Shown here: one piece after another, positions 17,761 to 26,489 of the stretch | How positions within the stretch are numbered: the stretch's first letter is position 1 | Layout: each line of letters starts with the position of its first letter | DNA from: Chlamydiales bacterium | GTDB lineage: Bacteria > Chlamydiota > Chlamydiia > Chlamydiales > Simkaniaceae | Reading direction: 5' to 3' | Assembly (NCBI GenBank): GCA_024233395.1 | Contig: JACKPR010000003.1 | Span: 248,001 to 312,000 of the forward strand | Length of the DNA stretch: 64,000 bases | Program-made: the position numbers and the translations under genes | Notes under the pieces: generated by a model | What the model saw: only the letters and a program-made list of their open reading frames with translations | Told to the model about the DNA's origin: nothing | Database searches by the model: none

Positions 17761-19182
17761 CTAGAAATAGAAAAGATAATCGATTCCAAAGGAGTAGTCA
17801 CGGTGTCCTAGGTTTTTCGGATTCATATAATAGGGATTTCCTGGAGCAATATTTCCTGCAGCCCTATTCTTCTTGTCGTAGAGCTTATCAGAGTTGAATT
17901 CTAGGCTTAAGAGGTTCCCTCGAAAGATATAGCAAGTCCAAGTTAGAGTGATCCGTTCTTTTGGAACATTAAAACCTAAAGACTCCCAGCTTCTAGAATA
18001 CGATAACGCCACGGAGCTAGGGCGTTTTAAAGTGTTGAAGGAATAAACAAGTTCAATATCCATTGCTCGTGGTCTTGCTCCCTTAAAAGTTAGCCCATTC
18101 GAACTAAAAGCTTCATCCCTTACATCAAAGGAGCGGAGGCCTTGATTATACTCTCCAATTAGATTCCAACTTTTCCATGTAAAGTTGAAGTTACCATTGA
18201 TTCCAGGAACGATGTGGTGGAGTTTTTCAGTGTTTAACGGATCTCCTAAAACACCTTGCATTCCATTTGAATCTGCAATATTTCGAATCAGCCCTCCTCC
18301 AATCTGTGCATCGAAATCTTTATGGCTAAAATGAATTCCTAGATTTATTCCATAATTGTTCACATTATTTCCATGGTCTGCATGACTATCCCCTTTAAAA
18401 ACAAAGAGTGCAGCTTGTAGAAAATCATTAAAAAATCCCAAAGCGACATCACGTCCAATCGTTCGAAAAAGGATTTTTGTTAGAGGATCATGGATGGCAT
18501 TATAAGTAGAATATTGTCCATAGGGGAGATAGGTTTGGCCAATCGTTGCATACCATGGAGACCATGTAAAGTCTCCAAAAGTGATGAAAATAGACTCACC
18601 TTTGATTCGAGAGTTAGCAATACGACTTTGACTATAAGCAGGGTCCACAGAATTTTCATACTCGATACTAATAAAACCATAGAGCCAGGGAGCCATAACA
18701 ATGAGGAAGTCCAGTTCGGTATCGGTCAGGTCTAGATCGCTTTGGCAATGAGCAGCTGCATCTCTTTGAATTATTCCAGTGAACTCAATTTCCCCACTCA
18801 TAAAAATTCGGGGGTTTTCAGGGTAGGGAATCTCTGACTTTTTTAGAAATTCATTGGCTTCTTTCAGTTCAAGGAGAATTTCGAGGTCTTTATTGACATT
18901 TGACAGACTGGACATGAGTTCATTCCCTTCAAAAGTTGCTCTAACTCCAGGATAAGGTGAAGAGGTGACAAATGTTCCAAAGTAATCGACCACTTGTTGC
19001 TGCAAAGAGAGTTCTTTATCTTCTGTAGGTGCCTTAACATCTTTTAGGAGAGGATATTGATAGCTCCTTCGAAGAGATTCGCTTTCAGATTCATACTGCA
19101 TTTCTTGATATTGTGTAAAAGAACCTTCTTCCATGGAAAAAAGTGAAGAGGATAGTGCAAGGGTGAATAGAATTTTTTTCAT
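17761..19182 (-). CDS. LbtU-like outer membrane porin
   Basis: A signal peptide, a helical N-terminal part (about residues 90-115, probably a coiled coil) and a long run of alternating beta strands ending in an aromatic residue (DYLFYF) describe an outer-membrane beta barrel. The segment ITFGDFTWSPWYATIGQTYL followed by DPLTKILFRTIGRD resembles the LbtU siderophore-porin family known from Legionella. It may import an iron chelate or another small ligand. Its start overlaps the end of the S9 peptidase gene by four bases (ATGA), so the two are one operon. Confidence 0.75.
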   Translation of the reverse strand: MKKILFTLALSSSLFSMEEGSFTQYQEMQYESESESLRRSYQYPLLKDVKAPTEDKELSLQQQVVDYFGTFVTSSPYPGVRATFEGNELMSSLSNVNKDLEILLELKEANEFLKKSEIPYPENPRIFMSGEIEFTGIIQRDAAAHCQSDLDLTDTELDFLIVMAPWLYGFISIEYENSVDPAYSQSRIANSRIKGESIFITFGDFTWSPWYATIGQTYLPYGQYSTYNAIHDPLTKILFRTIGRDVALGFFNDFLQAALFVFKGDSHADHGNNVNNYGINLGIHFSHKDFDAQIGGGLIRNIADSNGMQGVLGDPLNTEKLHHIVPGINGNFNFTWKSWNLIGEYNQGLRSFDVRDEAFSSNGLTFKGARPRAMDIELVYSFNTLKRPSSVALSYSRSWESLGFNVPKERITLTWTCYIFRGNLLSLEFNSDKLYDKKNRAAGNIAPGNPYYMNPKNLGHRDYSFGIDYLFYF

Positions 19183-21119
19183 TTTAAGTTGTGGATTATT
19201 ATCGGTTCTAAATCATCACTAGGGGTGAATCCAAAGATCTTCCCATAAAAATAGAGCTCACTATCGAGAGCTTTTTTAATGTTTTCAGCCATTCGAAACC
19301 CATGTTGCTCATTTTCAAATAAGACATAAGCAACGGGGATATTTTTTTGATTTAAAGCTTCAAACATCTTTTCTGATTGTATTGGAGGAACAACTTTATC
19401 TTCTCCTCCCTGAAGAAGAATGACGGGGCAAGAAAGTTTATCTGTATGGTGAATGGGACTTAGATCTTTGTAGCGTTTCATTTCTTGGGGGTAAGGGCCC
19501 ACCAGACCATCTAAATAATGGGCTTCGAATTTATGTGTATCATTTGCCATAGCTTCTAGATCAGAAACCCCATAATAACTTGCGCCAGCCTTAAAAACAT
19601 CTCTGTAAGTCAACGCTGCAAGAGTGGTATATCCTCCAGCGCTCCCCCCTTTAATCGACATCCGGTTTTTATCAACCTTTCCTTCCTTAGCTAAATAGAG
19701 AGCTCCATTAATACAGTCATCGACATCGACAATCCCCCAATTTCCTTTAAGGCGTTGTCGATATTCTCGACCATAACCGGTACTTCCCCCATAGTTGACA
19801 TCAAAATAAGCAAAACCTCTAGAGGTCCAAAATTGCACCTCTAAGTTTAAGGCTGGAACCGCTCGTGCAGACGGTCCGCCGTGACTTTTTACAATTAAAG
19901 GAGGAGTATCTGTTCCTCTATAATTTTTATTCTTTGGCGGATAGAAGAATCCATACGCTGTTTTTCCTTCTTCAGTGGGGAATTCGACTGTTTCCGGAAG
20001 AGAGATATAGGCGGGATCTAAAGATAGCTCTTTTGATTTTCGAATACATTGTAGTTTTTTATGTTCGATGTCGAAGCAAGCAAGGATTTGAATATCTTTT
20101 GGAGAGGCCGCAATAAAATATAGAAGATTTCCGACGACTTTAAAACCTGCATAACTTGTAAAAGGAAGATCGAGAGTTTCTAAACTTTTTGTCTTAGGAT
20201 CAATGATTCCTAAATAGTCTGTCCCTTTAACAGTATAGACGGTTGCAATGCGGCCATCCTCTAAGAATCCATAGTTTTCCATTCCAAAGACCCATAGAGG
20301 TTGTCCAAATTCTCCCTCCATTGGATAAAGGCACTCTCCTCCATTTTGATAGATATTCCACCAACCGCTTCGATCAGAAACATAATAAAGGATCCCTTCT
20401 TTAGACCACATCGGCTGAAAAATTGACTCATTTTCTCCACCGGCAATGGCTTCAACTTCACCAAGATCTCCATTTTCAGTAAGTTTTCCTACCCAAAGAG
20501 TTGTTCCATCCCATGGCATGTTGGGATGATTCCAGGAGATGAAAGCTAGATGAGTTCCATTCGGATGGAGGGTTGGCATTGAATAAAAGTCTTCTCCTTC
20601 GGCAATGACTTCGACTTCTGACCCAATTTTAACAAGGCGATTGATGACATCATGCTCTGAGCGGTGCTCCTCTTCAATCGCATAGATGACATTTCTTGTC
20701 GGATCATAAATAGGGTTTGCGTACCGCTTGTTTTTTTCAGTAGTAATCGGTTCAACATTTCCTTGAAGATCTAAGCGATAAAACCCTTGATCGTTAAAGT
20801 TTGAAAAATAAATGTTACCCTTATGAACTGTAAAAGAACCTCCCCCATATTCATGGACACGTGTTCGCGCATTATAGGGAGCCTTAAGAACATCGTGGCA
20901 TTTTCCATTTTTCCACTGAACGATCACACTTCGTCCTTTTTCTTCCGGGCGAATTTCGTTCCAATAAAGCTCTGTTCCATCGAGAATAATATCTCCAAGC
21001 TTTATGGAGGATTCAACGATCATTGAAGAAGTGATTAGGGATTCCCAAGATCCATGGGGTTTCGCTTCAGTCATAAACATCCAAAGTATTGATAGGACAA
21101 GGGTTATTCGAAAAAACAT
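19179..21119 (-). CDS. S9-family (prolyl oligopeptidase type) serine peptidase
   Basis: The C-terminal alpha/beta-hydrolase domain shows the triad: Ser in GGSAGG (about residue 493), Asp in GGEDKVVP (about 574) and His in EQHGFR (about 606). A beta-propeller-like region covers about residues 60-370. The ATG at 21119 gives a hydrophobic signal segment (FFRITLVLSILWMFM); the longer frame needs a TTG. Enzymes of this group release dipeptides or cleave acylated peptides, and an exported one could feed peptides to the OppA proteins. It is followed by the overlapping LbtU-like gene. Confidence 0.88.
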   Translation of the reverse strand: MFFRITLVLSILWMFMTEAKPHGSWESLITSSMIVESSIKLGDIILDGTELYWNEIRPEEKGRSVIVQWKNGKCHDVLKAPYNARTRVHEYGGGSFTVHKGNIYFSNFNDQGFYRLDLQGNVEPITTEKNKRYANPIYDPTRNVIYAIEEEHRSEHDVINRLVKIGSEVEVIAEGEDFYSMPTLHPNGTHLAFISWNHPNMPWDGTTLWVGKLTENGDLGEVEAIAGGENESIFQPMWSKEGILYYVSDRSGWWNIYQNGGECLYPMEGEFGQPLWVFGMENYGFLEDGRIATVYTVKGTDYLGIIDPKTKSLETLDLPFTSYAGFKVVGNLLYFIAASPKDIQILACFDIEHKKLQCIRKSKELSLDPAYISLPETVEFPTEEGKTAYGFFYPPKNKNYRGTDTPPLIVKSHGGPSARAVPALNLEVQFWTSRGFAYFDVNYGGSTGYGREYRQRLKGNWGIVDVDDCINGALYLAKEGKVDKNRMSIKGGSAGGYTTLAALTYRDVFKAGASYYGVSDLEAMANDTHKFEAHYLDGLVGPYPQEMKRYKDLSPIHHTDKLSCPVILLQGGEDKVVPPIQSEKMFEALNQKNIPVAYVLFENEQHGFRMAENIKKALDSELYFYGKIFGFTPSDDLEPIIIHNLK

Positions 21120-21263
21120 GCAATACCAATTTCCAAAAGTAAGACGATAAATCAATCTTGAACTCTTCTTAGAAAACTGTGTTTTCTCTTTTCAAACACA
21201 GTACTTCAAAAGAAATCTTCAAGCCAATTGGTCATATTATTTTTTGCAATTGGCATGAGCATG
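21117..21263. repeat. imperfect inverted repeat upstream of the S9 peptidase
   Basis: The ends CATGCAATACCAATT and AATTGGCATGAGCATG are imperfect inverses. Inside are two shorter hairpins, AACTGTGTTT/AAACACAGT near 21176-21207 and GCCAATTG/CAATTGGC near 21222-21254. It overlaps the start codon of the peptidase gene, so it could affect its translation; it may also be a decayed mobile palindrome, as the AATACCAATT end recurs at 61931. Confidence 0.4.
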
Positions 21264-21295
21264 CTACTGAAAGAAAAATATTTTTTCAATGAGAA

Positions 21296-21342
21296 TTTAT
21301 ACCCAAACAAACTCATAACTTATGAATTTGTTTGGGTATAAA
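21296..21342. terminator. long hairpin after the MazG-like gene
   Basis: A near-perfect 47-base palindrome (TTTATACCCAAACAAA paired with TTTGTTTGGGTATAAA) lies 10 bases after the stop codon of the MazG-like gene on the minus strand. It lacks a clear T-run outside the stem, so it is a bidirectional hairpin that could protect or end transcripts rather than a classical terminator. Confidence 0.5.
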
Positions 21343-21352
21343 GAAGGTGTTG

Positions 21353-21688
21353 CTAAACCTGGCGGGCTCGTCCTTTCCAGTGTTGAGCAGGATATTTGAT
21401 TTCAGTCAGTTCGAGTTTTTTCATTGAGGATTCCTCTAGGTCAATGTCGAGTTTCATTGAAAGAAGAAGGAGGTTATTAAAGATATCAGCAAGTTCCTCT
21501 CGAATGTGCTGTGCTGTTTCTGGATTTTCCATGATCTTTTCACATTCTTCTTGAGTGAGCCATCTAAAGATTTCAGCAAGCTCTCCTGTTTCTGAGATCA
21601 GTGAAAGAACAAGATTTTTTGGATTGTGGAACTGGTCCCACTCCCGTTCGGTGACAAATTTCTTTAATTGGTCCTTTAACACATCCAT
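21353..21688 (-). CDS. MazG-like nucleotide pyrophosphohydrolase
   Basis: The 111-residue protein carries the paired metal-binding motifs of the all-alpha NTP pyrophosphatases: SLISETGELAEIF (EXXE) near residues 31-43 and EELADIFNNLLLL (EXXD) near 63-75, followed by a basic KYPAQHWKGRA tail. It most resembles the short MazG-like/RS21-C6 type that hydrolyses non-canonical or excess dNTPs to monophosphates. AGGAAGGTACAGGT precedes the ATG. It is a single gene followed by a palindromic hairpin. Confidence 0.88.
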   Translation of the reverse strand: MDVLKDQLKKFVTEREWDQFHNPKNLVLSLISETGELAEIFRWLTQEECEKIMENPETAQHIREELADIFNNLLLLSMKLDIDLEESSMKKLELTEIKYPAQHWKGRARQV

Positions 21689-21869
21689 ACCTGTACCTTC
21701 CTATGGGTTTCTCTTATCGGGAGTATTTCGAACTGAACTCACAGTTCGGAGAGTTTCATTCTACAACACTCTCTTATATCTCACTATATAGTGCTTTGAA
21801 TTTAAAAATTCAAACCTAACTCGCTTTTTTATTCGCTCTCTAAAGGCACCTGGGGCTGTCTTCGAGCTA

Positions 21870-23165
21870 ATGACAGAAAAAGAGGGAAGACCTATTCTTC
21901 TAATTATGTCTATATCATTAGGTGTTTTGGTTCTTGTCTTCTTAGGAATTGCTCTTAGGCAACTCTTTCGTATTCCGCTGAAAATTTGGCAAATCATGGG
22001 GATTGGTGCGGCAATTGTTTTGTTTACAGGAAGAATCACAGTCCTTTCGGCATGGATGGCAATTGATTGGGATATTATTTATTTTCTCTTTGGGATGTTT
22101 TATGTAGGAACAGCTCTTGAAGAAAGTGGATACATTCATAAATTTGTCTCTCGTTATTTGCTTGAAGGCTGCTCTCAAAAGACTTTGGCTTTGGTCATTG
22201 TTTTTGGGATGGGGATTTTTTCAGCACTGTTAATGAATGACACGTTAGCGATTATTGGGACACCCCTTTTGATTAAAGTCGCACAACATCGAAAAATCGA
22301 AGTGCGTCCCTTACTCCTTGGTTTGGCCTTTGCGATTACCATAGGAAGTGTGATGTCACCGATTGGGAACCCTCAAAATCTTCTAATCGCTCTTGAAGTT
22401 CCCATTGAGAGTCCCTTTTTGACCTTCCTAAAATATTTAGGGATTCCAACATTGATAAATTTAGTGATTCTCTATTTTTTCCTTCTCTACCTAATGAAAA
22501 ACAATAGGCAAGATCATCCTGAAATTGAGAGTGTTGTTCCTTATAATAAAAAACTGATGATTTTATCAAAAATAGCATTAGGAATGGTTGTAGTGATGAT
22601 TGGATATAATATTCTGGCATCTTTTTTATCCCTTCCTTCGATTCCTCTTCCAGGGATTGCTTTAATCCCCGCTATTTTTCTAATGATCTTTGCCCCTAAG
22701 AGAAAGGAGATTTTTTCTCTTCTTGATTGGCATACTCTGGTCTTTTTTATCGCCATGTTTATCTTAATGCAAAGTGTATGGGAAACATCCTCTGTAAAAG
22801 AGGTCCTTCTGAATCCCGGACCTTTTATGAAGTCGATTCCTGGAGTGATGATGGTAAGCACCTTTGCTTCGCAATTGATTTCAAATGTTCCTCTTGTTGC
22901 TCTTTATCTTCCTACAATTAAACAGTTAGGAGGCGATTATCCCATTTATATGGCCTTAGCCGCTGGAAGTACAATTGCTGGAAATTTTCTTATTTTTGGA
23001 GCTGCAAGTAATCTGATTATTGTTCAAAATGCTGAAAAGAAAAGAGAAAGAGGGGTAACATTTTGCTCTTTTGCAAAGTTTGGTATTCCTCTTACAATCA
23101 TCAACATCTTGATCTATTGGCTATTCCTAGCGCATGTAGTTGGATCCTTTGCGAAGGCTAATTAA
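21870..23165 (+). CDS. anion/Na+:H+ antiporter-like membrane transporter (ArsB/NhaD/SLC13 superfamily)
   Basis: The 431-residue product has about 11 hydrophobic helices and a duplicated architecture. DWDIIYFLFGMFYVGTALEESG and LDWHTLVFFIAMFILMQS are the two repeat-start regions, and MNDTLAIIGTPLL and ISNVPLVALYLP are the re-entrant NxP/T-type segments of the ion transporter superfamily. The substrate could be arsenite, a dicarboxylate, or sodium; sequence reading does not decide. Its last 39 bases overlap the convergent ABC-2 permease gene. Confidence 0.8.
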   Translation: MTEKEGRPILLIMSISLGVLVLVFLGIALRQLFRIPLKIWQIMGIGAAIVLFTGRITVLSAWMAIDWDIIYFLFGMFYVGTALEESGYIHKFVSRYLLEGCSQKTLALVIVFGMGIFSALLMNDTLAIIGTPLLIKVAQHRKIEVRPLLLGLAFAITIGSVMSPIGNPQNLLIALEVPIESPFLTFLKYLGIPTLINLVILYFFLLYLMKNNRQDHPEIESVVPYNKKLMILSKIALGMVVVMIGYNILASFLSLPSIPLPGIALIPAIFLMIFAPKRKEIFSLLDWHTLVFFIAMFILMQSVWETSSVKEVLLNPGPFMKSIPGVMMVSTFASQLISNVPLVALYLPTIKQLGGDYPIYMALAAGSTIAGNFLIFGAASNLIIVQNAEKKRERGVTFCSFAKFGIPLTIINILIYWLFLAHVVGSFAKAN

Positions 23166-23909
23166 AGCAAGCAAGTAGCAAACAACAAAAAATAAAAAAG
23201 TTACAGATGCAGCTAGGACAAGATGAATATCAGACTTTCCAAGAAATCCATAACGGACTCCATTAATCATATAATATAGAGGGTTGATGTGAGAGAGTCT
23301 TTGCCAAAAAGAATGAGCATTTTCTAAGCTAAAGAAGACGCCTCCGAGATAGATAAGAGGAAGAAGAATAAGCATACTCACAGCGCCGACATGCTCAAAA
23401 CTTTTAGACCACATTCCAATTGCTGTTCCTAAATTACCAAAGGCAAGACCTCCAAAGACCGCAAAATAGAGGAAGGCATAAGGGTTATAAAGGGGGAGAA
23501 AAGTTCCTTGAAAAATCAAGAAAAAAGCTTGGCCTACAAGATAGGTAATAAGTCCAACAAGAAGTCCTCGAGTTAAAGAAGCTAAACCTCTAGCCAAACA
23601 GAGCTGTTGAAGGGTAAGAGGGGAGGTGCGGTGGTCTTGAAGCTCATTCACATATTTTTGTACCATAATGCTACTTGTTGCATTATCAAAAGCATTTTTA
23701 ATGATAGACATAGCGATCAATCCAGGAATTAGAAAAGCTAAATAGGGAACATTATCTTCAAGATGAATCGAATGCCCCAAACTGACTCCAAAAATAAGAA
23801 GGTAGAGAAAGGAGTTAACAATCGGAGCCCCAAGTGTTTGAAGGGGGACTTTAAAAAAGCGAGAAACTTCACGTCTAAAAAGACCAGAAACTTGTATCCA
23901 TCGATTCAA
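23127..23909 (-). CDS. ABC-2 type transporter permease
   Basis: The 260-residue protein has six membrane segments and the ABC-2 layout, with NELQDHRTSPLTLQQLCLARG as the intracellular loop before helix 3 and LLPLIYLGGVFFSLENAHSFWQRLSHINPLYYMINGVRY as the conserved late region. It should pair with the ATPase encoded immediately upstream; its TTG start overlaps that gene's stop (TTGA), a common coupling arrangement. Such exporters move drugs, lipids or polysaccharides. The overlap with the convergent anion transporter gene is unusual but both frames look intact. Confidence 0.88.
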   Translation of the reverse strand: MNRWIQVSGLFRREVSRFFKVPLQTLGAPIVNSFLYLLIFGVSLGHSIHLEDNVPYLAFLIPGLIAMSIIKNAFDNATSSIMVQKYVNELQDHRTSPLTLQQLCLARGLASLTRGLLVGLITYLVGQAFFLIFQGTFLPLYNPYAFLYFAVFGGLAFGNLGTAIGMWSKSFEHVGAVSMLILLPLIYLGGVFFSLENAHSFWQRLSHINPLYYMINGVRYGFLGKSDIHLVLAASVTFLFFVVCYLLALISLRKGSNYMR

Positions 23910-24805
23910 GATGAACCCCCATTTAATATATTGTACATGACATCTTCCAAGGTTCCTACTTTGATATTGATATCTTGGATATTTTCAAGAGGAATTTTTG
24001 CCTCTTTTAACAGGAGGTTCAATGGCATTTCGTTGGGAATTTTAAAATCTAGATAATGATCGCTTTGTCTAATTAAATAGGGATGAGAGATACTGTTTAG
24101 AGGTTTGCATAAAATGAGGGTAATTTTTTTGGAGGAATGCTCTTTAAGGAGTTTCTCCGTTGAATCAACCCGTTGTAATTGCCCACTATTTAAAATACCA
24201 ATCCGATCACAAAGACGTTCTGCTTCTTCCAAATAATGCGTTGTTAATAGGATAGACAGTTCTTTTTCTTTCAATTCTTGAATAAAATCCCATAGAGAAG
24301 CCCTCAGTTCAATGTCTACTCCAGCTGTAGGTTCATCGAGTAGGAGAATTTTAGGCTGATGAATGAGAGCTTTGACGATAAGAAGACGTCTTTTCATTCC
24401 GCCACTGAGTGCGTTCACAAGTTTTTTTCTGTGTTGCCAGAGATGGAGCCTTTCTAATAGATACTGAAGATAGTCTTTATTAACAGTAATCCCAAAATAG
24501 TTTGCATGAAATTTTAAGATTTCTTCGACAGAAAAGAAACCATGATGAATGAGTTCTTGCGGAACAAATCCAATGAACGATTTAGCAAGATCAGGATTTT
24601 TTTGTGTGTCTATGCCAAAGACCTCTATCTTTCCTTTTGTGGGAGCTTGCAAAGTGACGATGCTAGAGATAATGGTTGTTTTCCCAGCTCCATTGGGTCC
24701 TAGAAGGCCAAATACTTCTCCCGGCTTGATTTCAAAACTGACATCATCAACAGCGACGAGTTTTCCATATTTTTTTTCGAGATGAGTAATTTTGAGAGGG
24801 ATCAT
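23906..24805 (-). CDS. ABC transporter ATP-binding protein
   Basis: The 299-residue protein shows Walker A GPNGAGKTT (about residues 37-45), the Q-loop, signature LSGGMKRR and Walker B ILLLDEPTAGVD, then a switch histidine in LLTTHYLEEAE. The layout, with a C-terminal extension after the nucleotide-binding domain, matches ATPases of the CcmA/NatA export group. It forms an exporter with the ABC-2 permease downstream. A small membrane protein gene sits just upstream on the same strand with a two-base gap, so three genes probably form one transcript. Confidence 0.93.
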   Translation of the reverse strand: MIPLKITHLEKKYGKLVAVDDVSFEIKPGEVFGLLGPNGAGKTTIISSIVTLQAPTKGKIEVFGIDTQKNPDLAKSFIGFVPQELIHHGFFSVEEILKFHANYFGITVNKDYLQYLLERLHLWQHRKKLVNALSGGMKRRLLIVKALIHQPKILLLDEPTAGVDIELRASLWDFIQELKEKELSILLTTHYLEEAERLCDRIGILNSGQLQRVDSTEKLLKEHSSKKITLILCKPLNSISHPYLIRQSDHYLDFKIPNEMPLNLLLKEAKIPLENIQDINIKVGTLEDVMYNILNGGSS

Positions 24806-24807
24806 TA

Positions 24808-25266
24808 TTATCCCTTCTTTCTATCTAAAAGAAGATGTCCCCAGTCGGCGAAACAAATTCCTGCAAGTCCATAGAGAATAAAGGGTTGGTAGTGTTTATA
24901 GAAGGATAAGAATGTTCCTTTAGTGGGGAGTGTTTTATAGAGGACTAGAAAAATAAGACATCCCCAGCCCATGAGCCAAGCGATGCGAGTAAAAGATCCT
25001 AATAGAAGGTTATGAGAGAGGCCTCGATGGCTGAAAAATTTTGCATAAGAACGGAAGGGGAGCGTTAAAAAGCCACGAATCGAAAAGAGACGGATTTGAT
25101 TGGCAAGATCCAAGTCTGGGTTCATAAAGAGGGTACTATAAACAAAGGCTCCTGAAAAAGTAAGCATCAAGTCTCTGACAGGATGGAGAAAATAATACAT
25201 TGCCCCTAATAAAATCGGGAGAGCGATAAAGATGTTGAACTTTGCATGTTCTTTGTACATTGCCAT
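24808..25266 (-). CDS. DUF2227-like small membrane protein
   Basis: The 152-residue product has three or four hydrophobic segments and conserved-looking pieces MNPDLDL, RGFLTLPFRSYAKFFSHRGLSHN and LLGSFTRIAWLMGWG, which resemble the DUF2227 family of putative metal-binding membrane proteins. The paired histidines in SHRGLSHN could ligate metal. The function is unknown. It precedes the ABC ATPase by two bases, so it may be co-expressed with that exporter. Confidence 0.65.
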   Translation of the reverse strand: MAMYKEHAKFNIFIALPILLGAMYYFLHPVRDLMLTFSGAFVYSTLFMNPDLDLANQIRLFSIRGFLTLPFRSYAKFFSHRGLSHNLLLGSFTRIAWLMGWGCLIFLVLYKTLPTKGTFLSFYKHYQPFILYGLAGICFADWGHLLLDRKKG

Positions 25267-25292
25267 GGACGAAAGATTACCACCTTAGTTCT

Positions 25293-26159
25293 TCATTGTA
25301 AAGGATTCAATTGACTTTCAAGGTAAGGAACAAGTTCAGGTTGGTTTTGCTCAAGAAAAGTGTGAAGATCAAGAGTGGCTTGTTTGAGTTCATCTTGAAT
25401 TTCAAGTTTAGGAATAGAAGGATAAAACTCTCCAACATCGATTTGAACCGCTTTTCCTCCAATAATCCCTAAATTTCTTGAACAGTTGATATCGTTATCT
25501 CCCACCCCTTTCTTATTCCGGTTTGTAATCAGTTCAACAATTGAGGAAATAATCTCTTCACCTTTTTCAGGATGAGCGTTTAGCTCATCAAAAATGGAAT
25601 AAGCCCTTTTCTGAACTAAAAACTCCATGTCATCAAGCTTTAACCTTAAGCTTTTTCTATCGGAAATATTCAGAAGGATTGTTCGGTTTAAATAGTTTGT
25701 TTTTGTGAGGTGAAGGTAGAGAACACCGGTTTCTTCAGGGAGGCGCTCATAGGCAATTTGATAACTTTGATAGAGAGCATTTCTTTTAGCTCTGTGTCTA
25801 TTGAGCATTACATTTCGAAGCGTTTGAGTCCTTGTGGATAGGGGAAGGTAATTGAGAACATATTGTGTTCTCATGTGCTTTTGCTTAAAGAATTTTACGA
25901 CAATTTTTCCATCGCTACTGACAAAAGCATAACACTCTTTTCCACTTCCTAATAATGTGAAAGGCTGCTCTGTAATGTGGTCAAGTAGAGCTTCCTGACT
26001 TTTTGATGGAGGACCAAAATCCCACCGATGATCGTAAGCATAACGTGAGTGGATTTTTGTATAGCAGAATCCTTTGGTCCGCTTTATACAAGTAAAGTAG
26101 GTAAGTGTACATAGGAAAAGAGCTAAAGCTATTGAAGCATAAGCAAAGTAACGTTTCAT
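25293..26159 (-). CDS. membrane-anchored kinase-like protein, paralogue 1
   Basis: An N-terminal hydrophobic segment is followed by a domain shared with three other genes in the window. Motifs in order resemble a protein-kinase fold: a glycine-loop-like LGSGKECYAF (70-79), VVKFFK with a lysine at 89, a glutamate-bearing helix YERLPEETG, a hinge-like MEFLVQKRA, a loop DNDINCSRN (221-229) and QIDVGEF (D241) in place of DFG. The loop spacing is one residue longer than in eukaryotic-type kinases, so activity is uncertain. The orientation of the hydrophobic N-terminus suggests it is exported and faces away from the cytoplasm. Family unknown to me. Confidence 0.7.
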   Translation of the reverse strand: MKRYFAYASIALALFLCTLTYFTCIKRTKGFCYTKIHSRYAYDHRWDFGPPSKSQEALLDHITEQPFTLLGSGKECYAFVSSDGKIVVKFFKQKHMRTQYVLNYLPLSTRTQTLRNVMLNRHRAKRNALYQSYQIAYERLPEETGVLYLHLTKTNYLNRTILLNISDRKSLRLKLDDMEFLVQKRAYSIFDELNAHPEKGEEIISSIVELITNRNKKGVGDNDINCSRNLGIIGGKAVQIDVGEFYPSIPKLEIQDELKQATLDLHTFLEQNQPELVPYLESQLNPLQ

Positions 26160-26185
26160 GAGAACCTATTCATAACGTTGCACTT

Positions 26186-26232
26186 ATACACAACGTGATT
26201 CAAAAACCATTTTTTGAATCACGACGTATATA
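26186..26232. repeat. short palindrome beside the kinase-like gene
   Basis: CGTGATTCAAAAA and TTTTTTGAATCACG pair around a short spacer (26194-26223), with weaker pairing outside. It lies 27 bases upstream of the kinase-like gene start on the minus strand and directly abuts the 164-bp inverted element. It might form a hairpin in the mRNA leader. Confidence 0.55.
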
Positions 26233-26394
26233 TACCACTCGTATTTCCAAACTTGGTTTTTCCTTGCATCGGCATCCCGATCTCTAACCCCTTCTGCATC
26301 GCTCCTATCTCTTGATAGGAAGCTGCTTCGATGGGATTAAATCTCGAGCGCCGCTTTTGGGAAATTCCCAAGTTTTGAAGCACGAGCGGTATAA
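26231..26394. repeat. 164-bp inverted-repeat element (second family)
   Basis: The left end TATACCACTCGTATTTCC and right end CACGAGCGGTATA continue into imperfect inverse arms that include AAACTTGG on the left and CCAAGTTTTG on the right. A smaller internal palindrome (CCTATC...GATAGG) marks the centre. The sequence is unrelated to the 170-bp family and only one copy was found here. It could be a non-autonomous transposable element (MITE). Confidence 0.6.
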
Positions 26395-26489
26395 CTCTGG
26401 TTTTATAACAAAAAGAGCCCAATTATACCAAAGTTCAAGGTTAAAATACAACTTTGTCTACAAAACTGTAAGATTTGATTTGAATAGGT

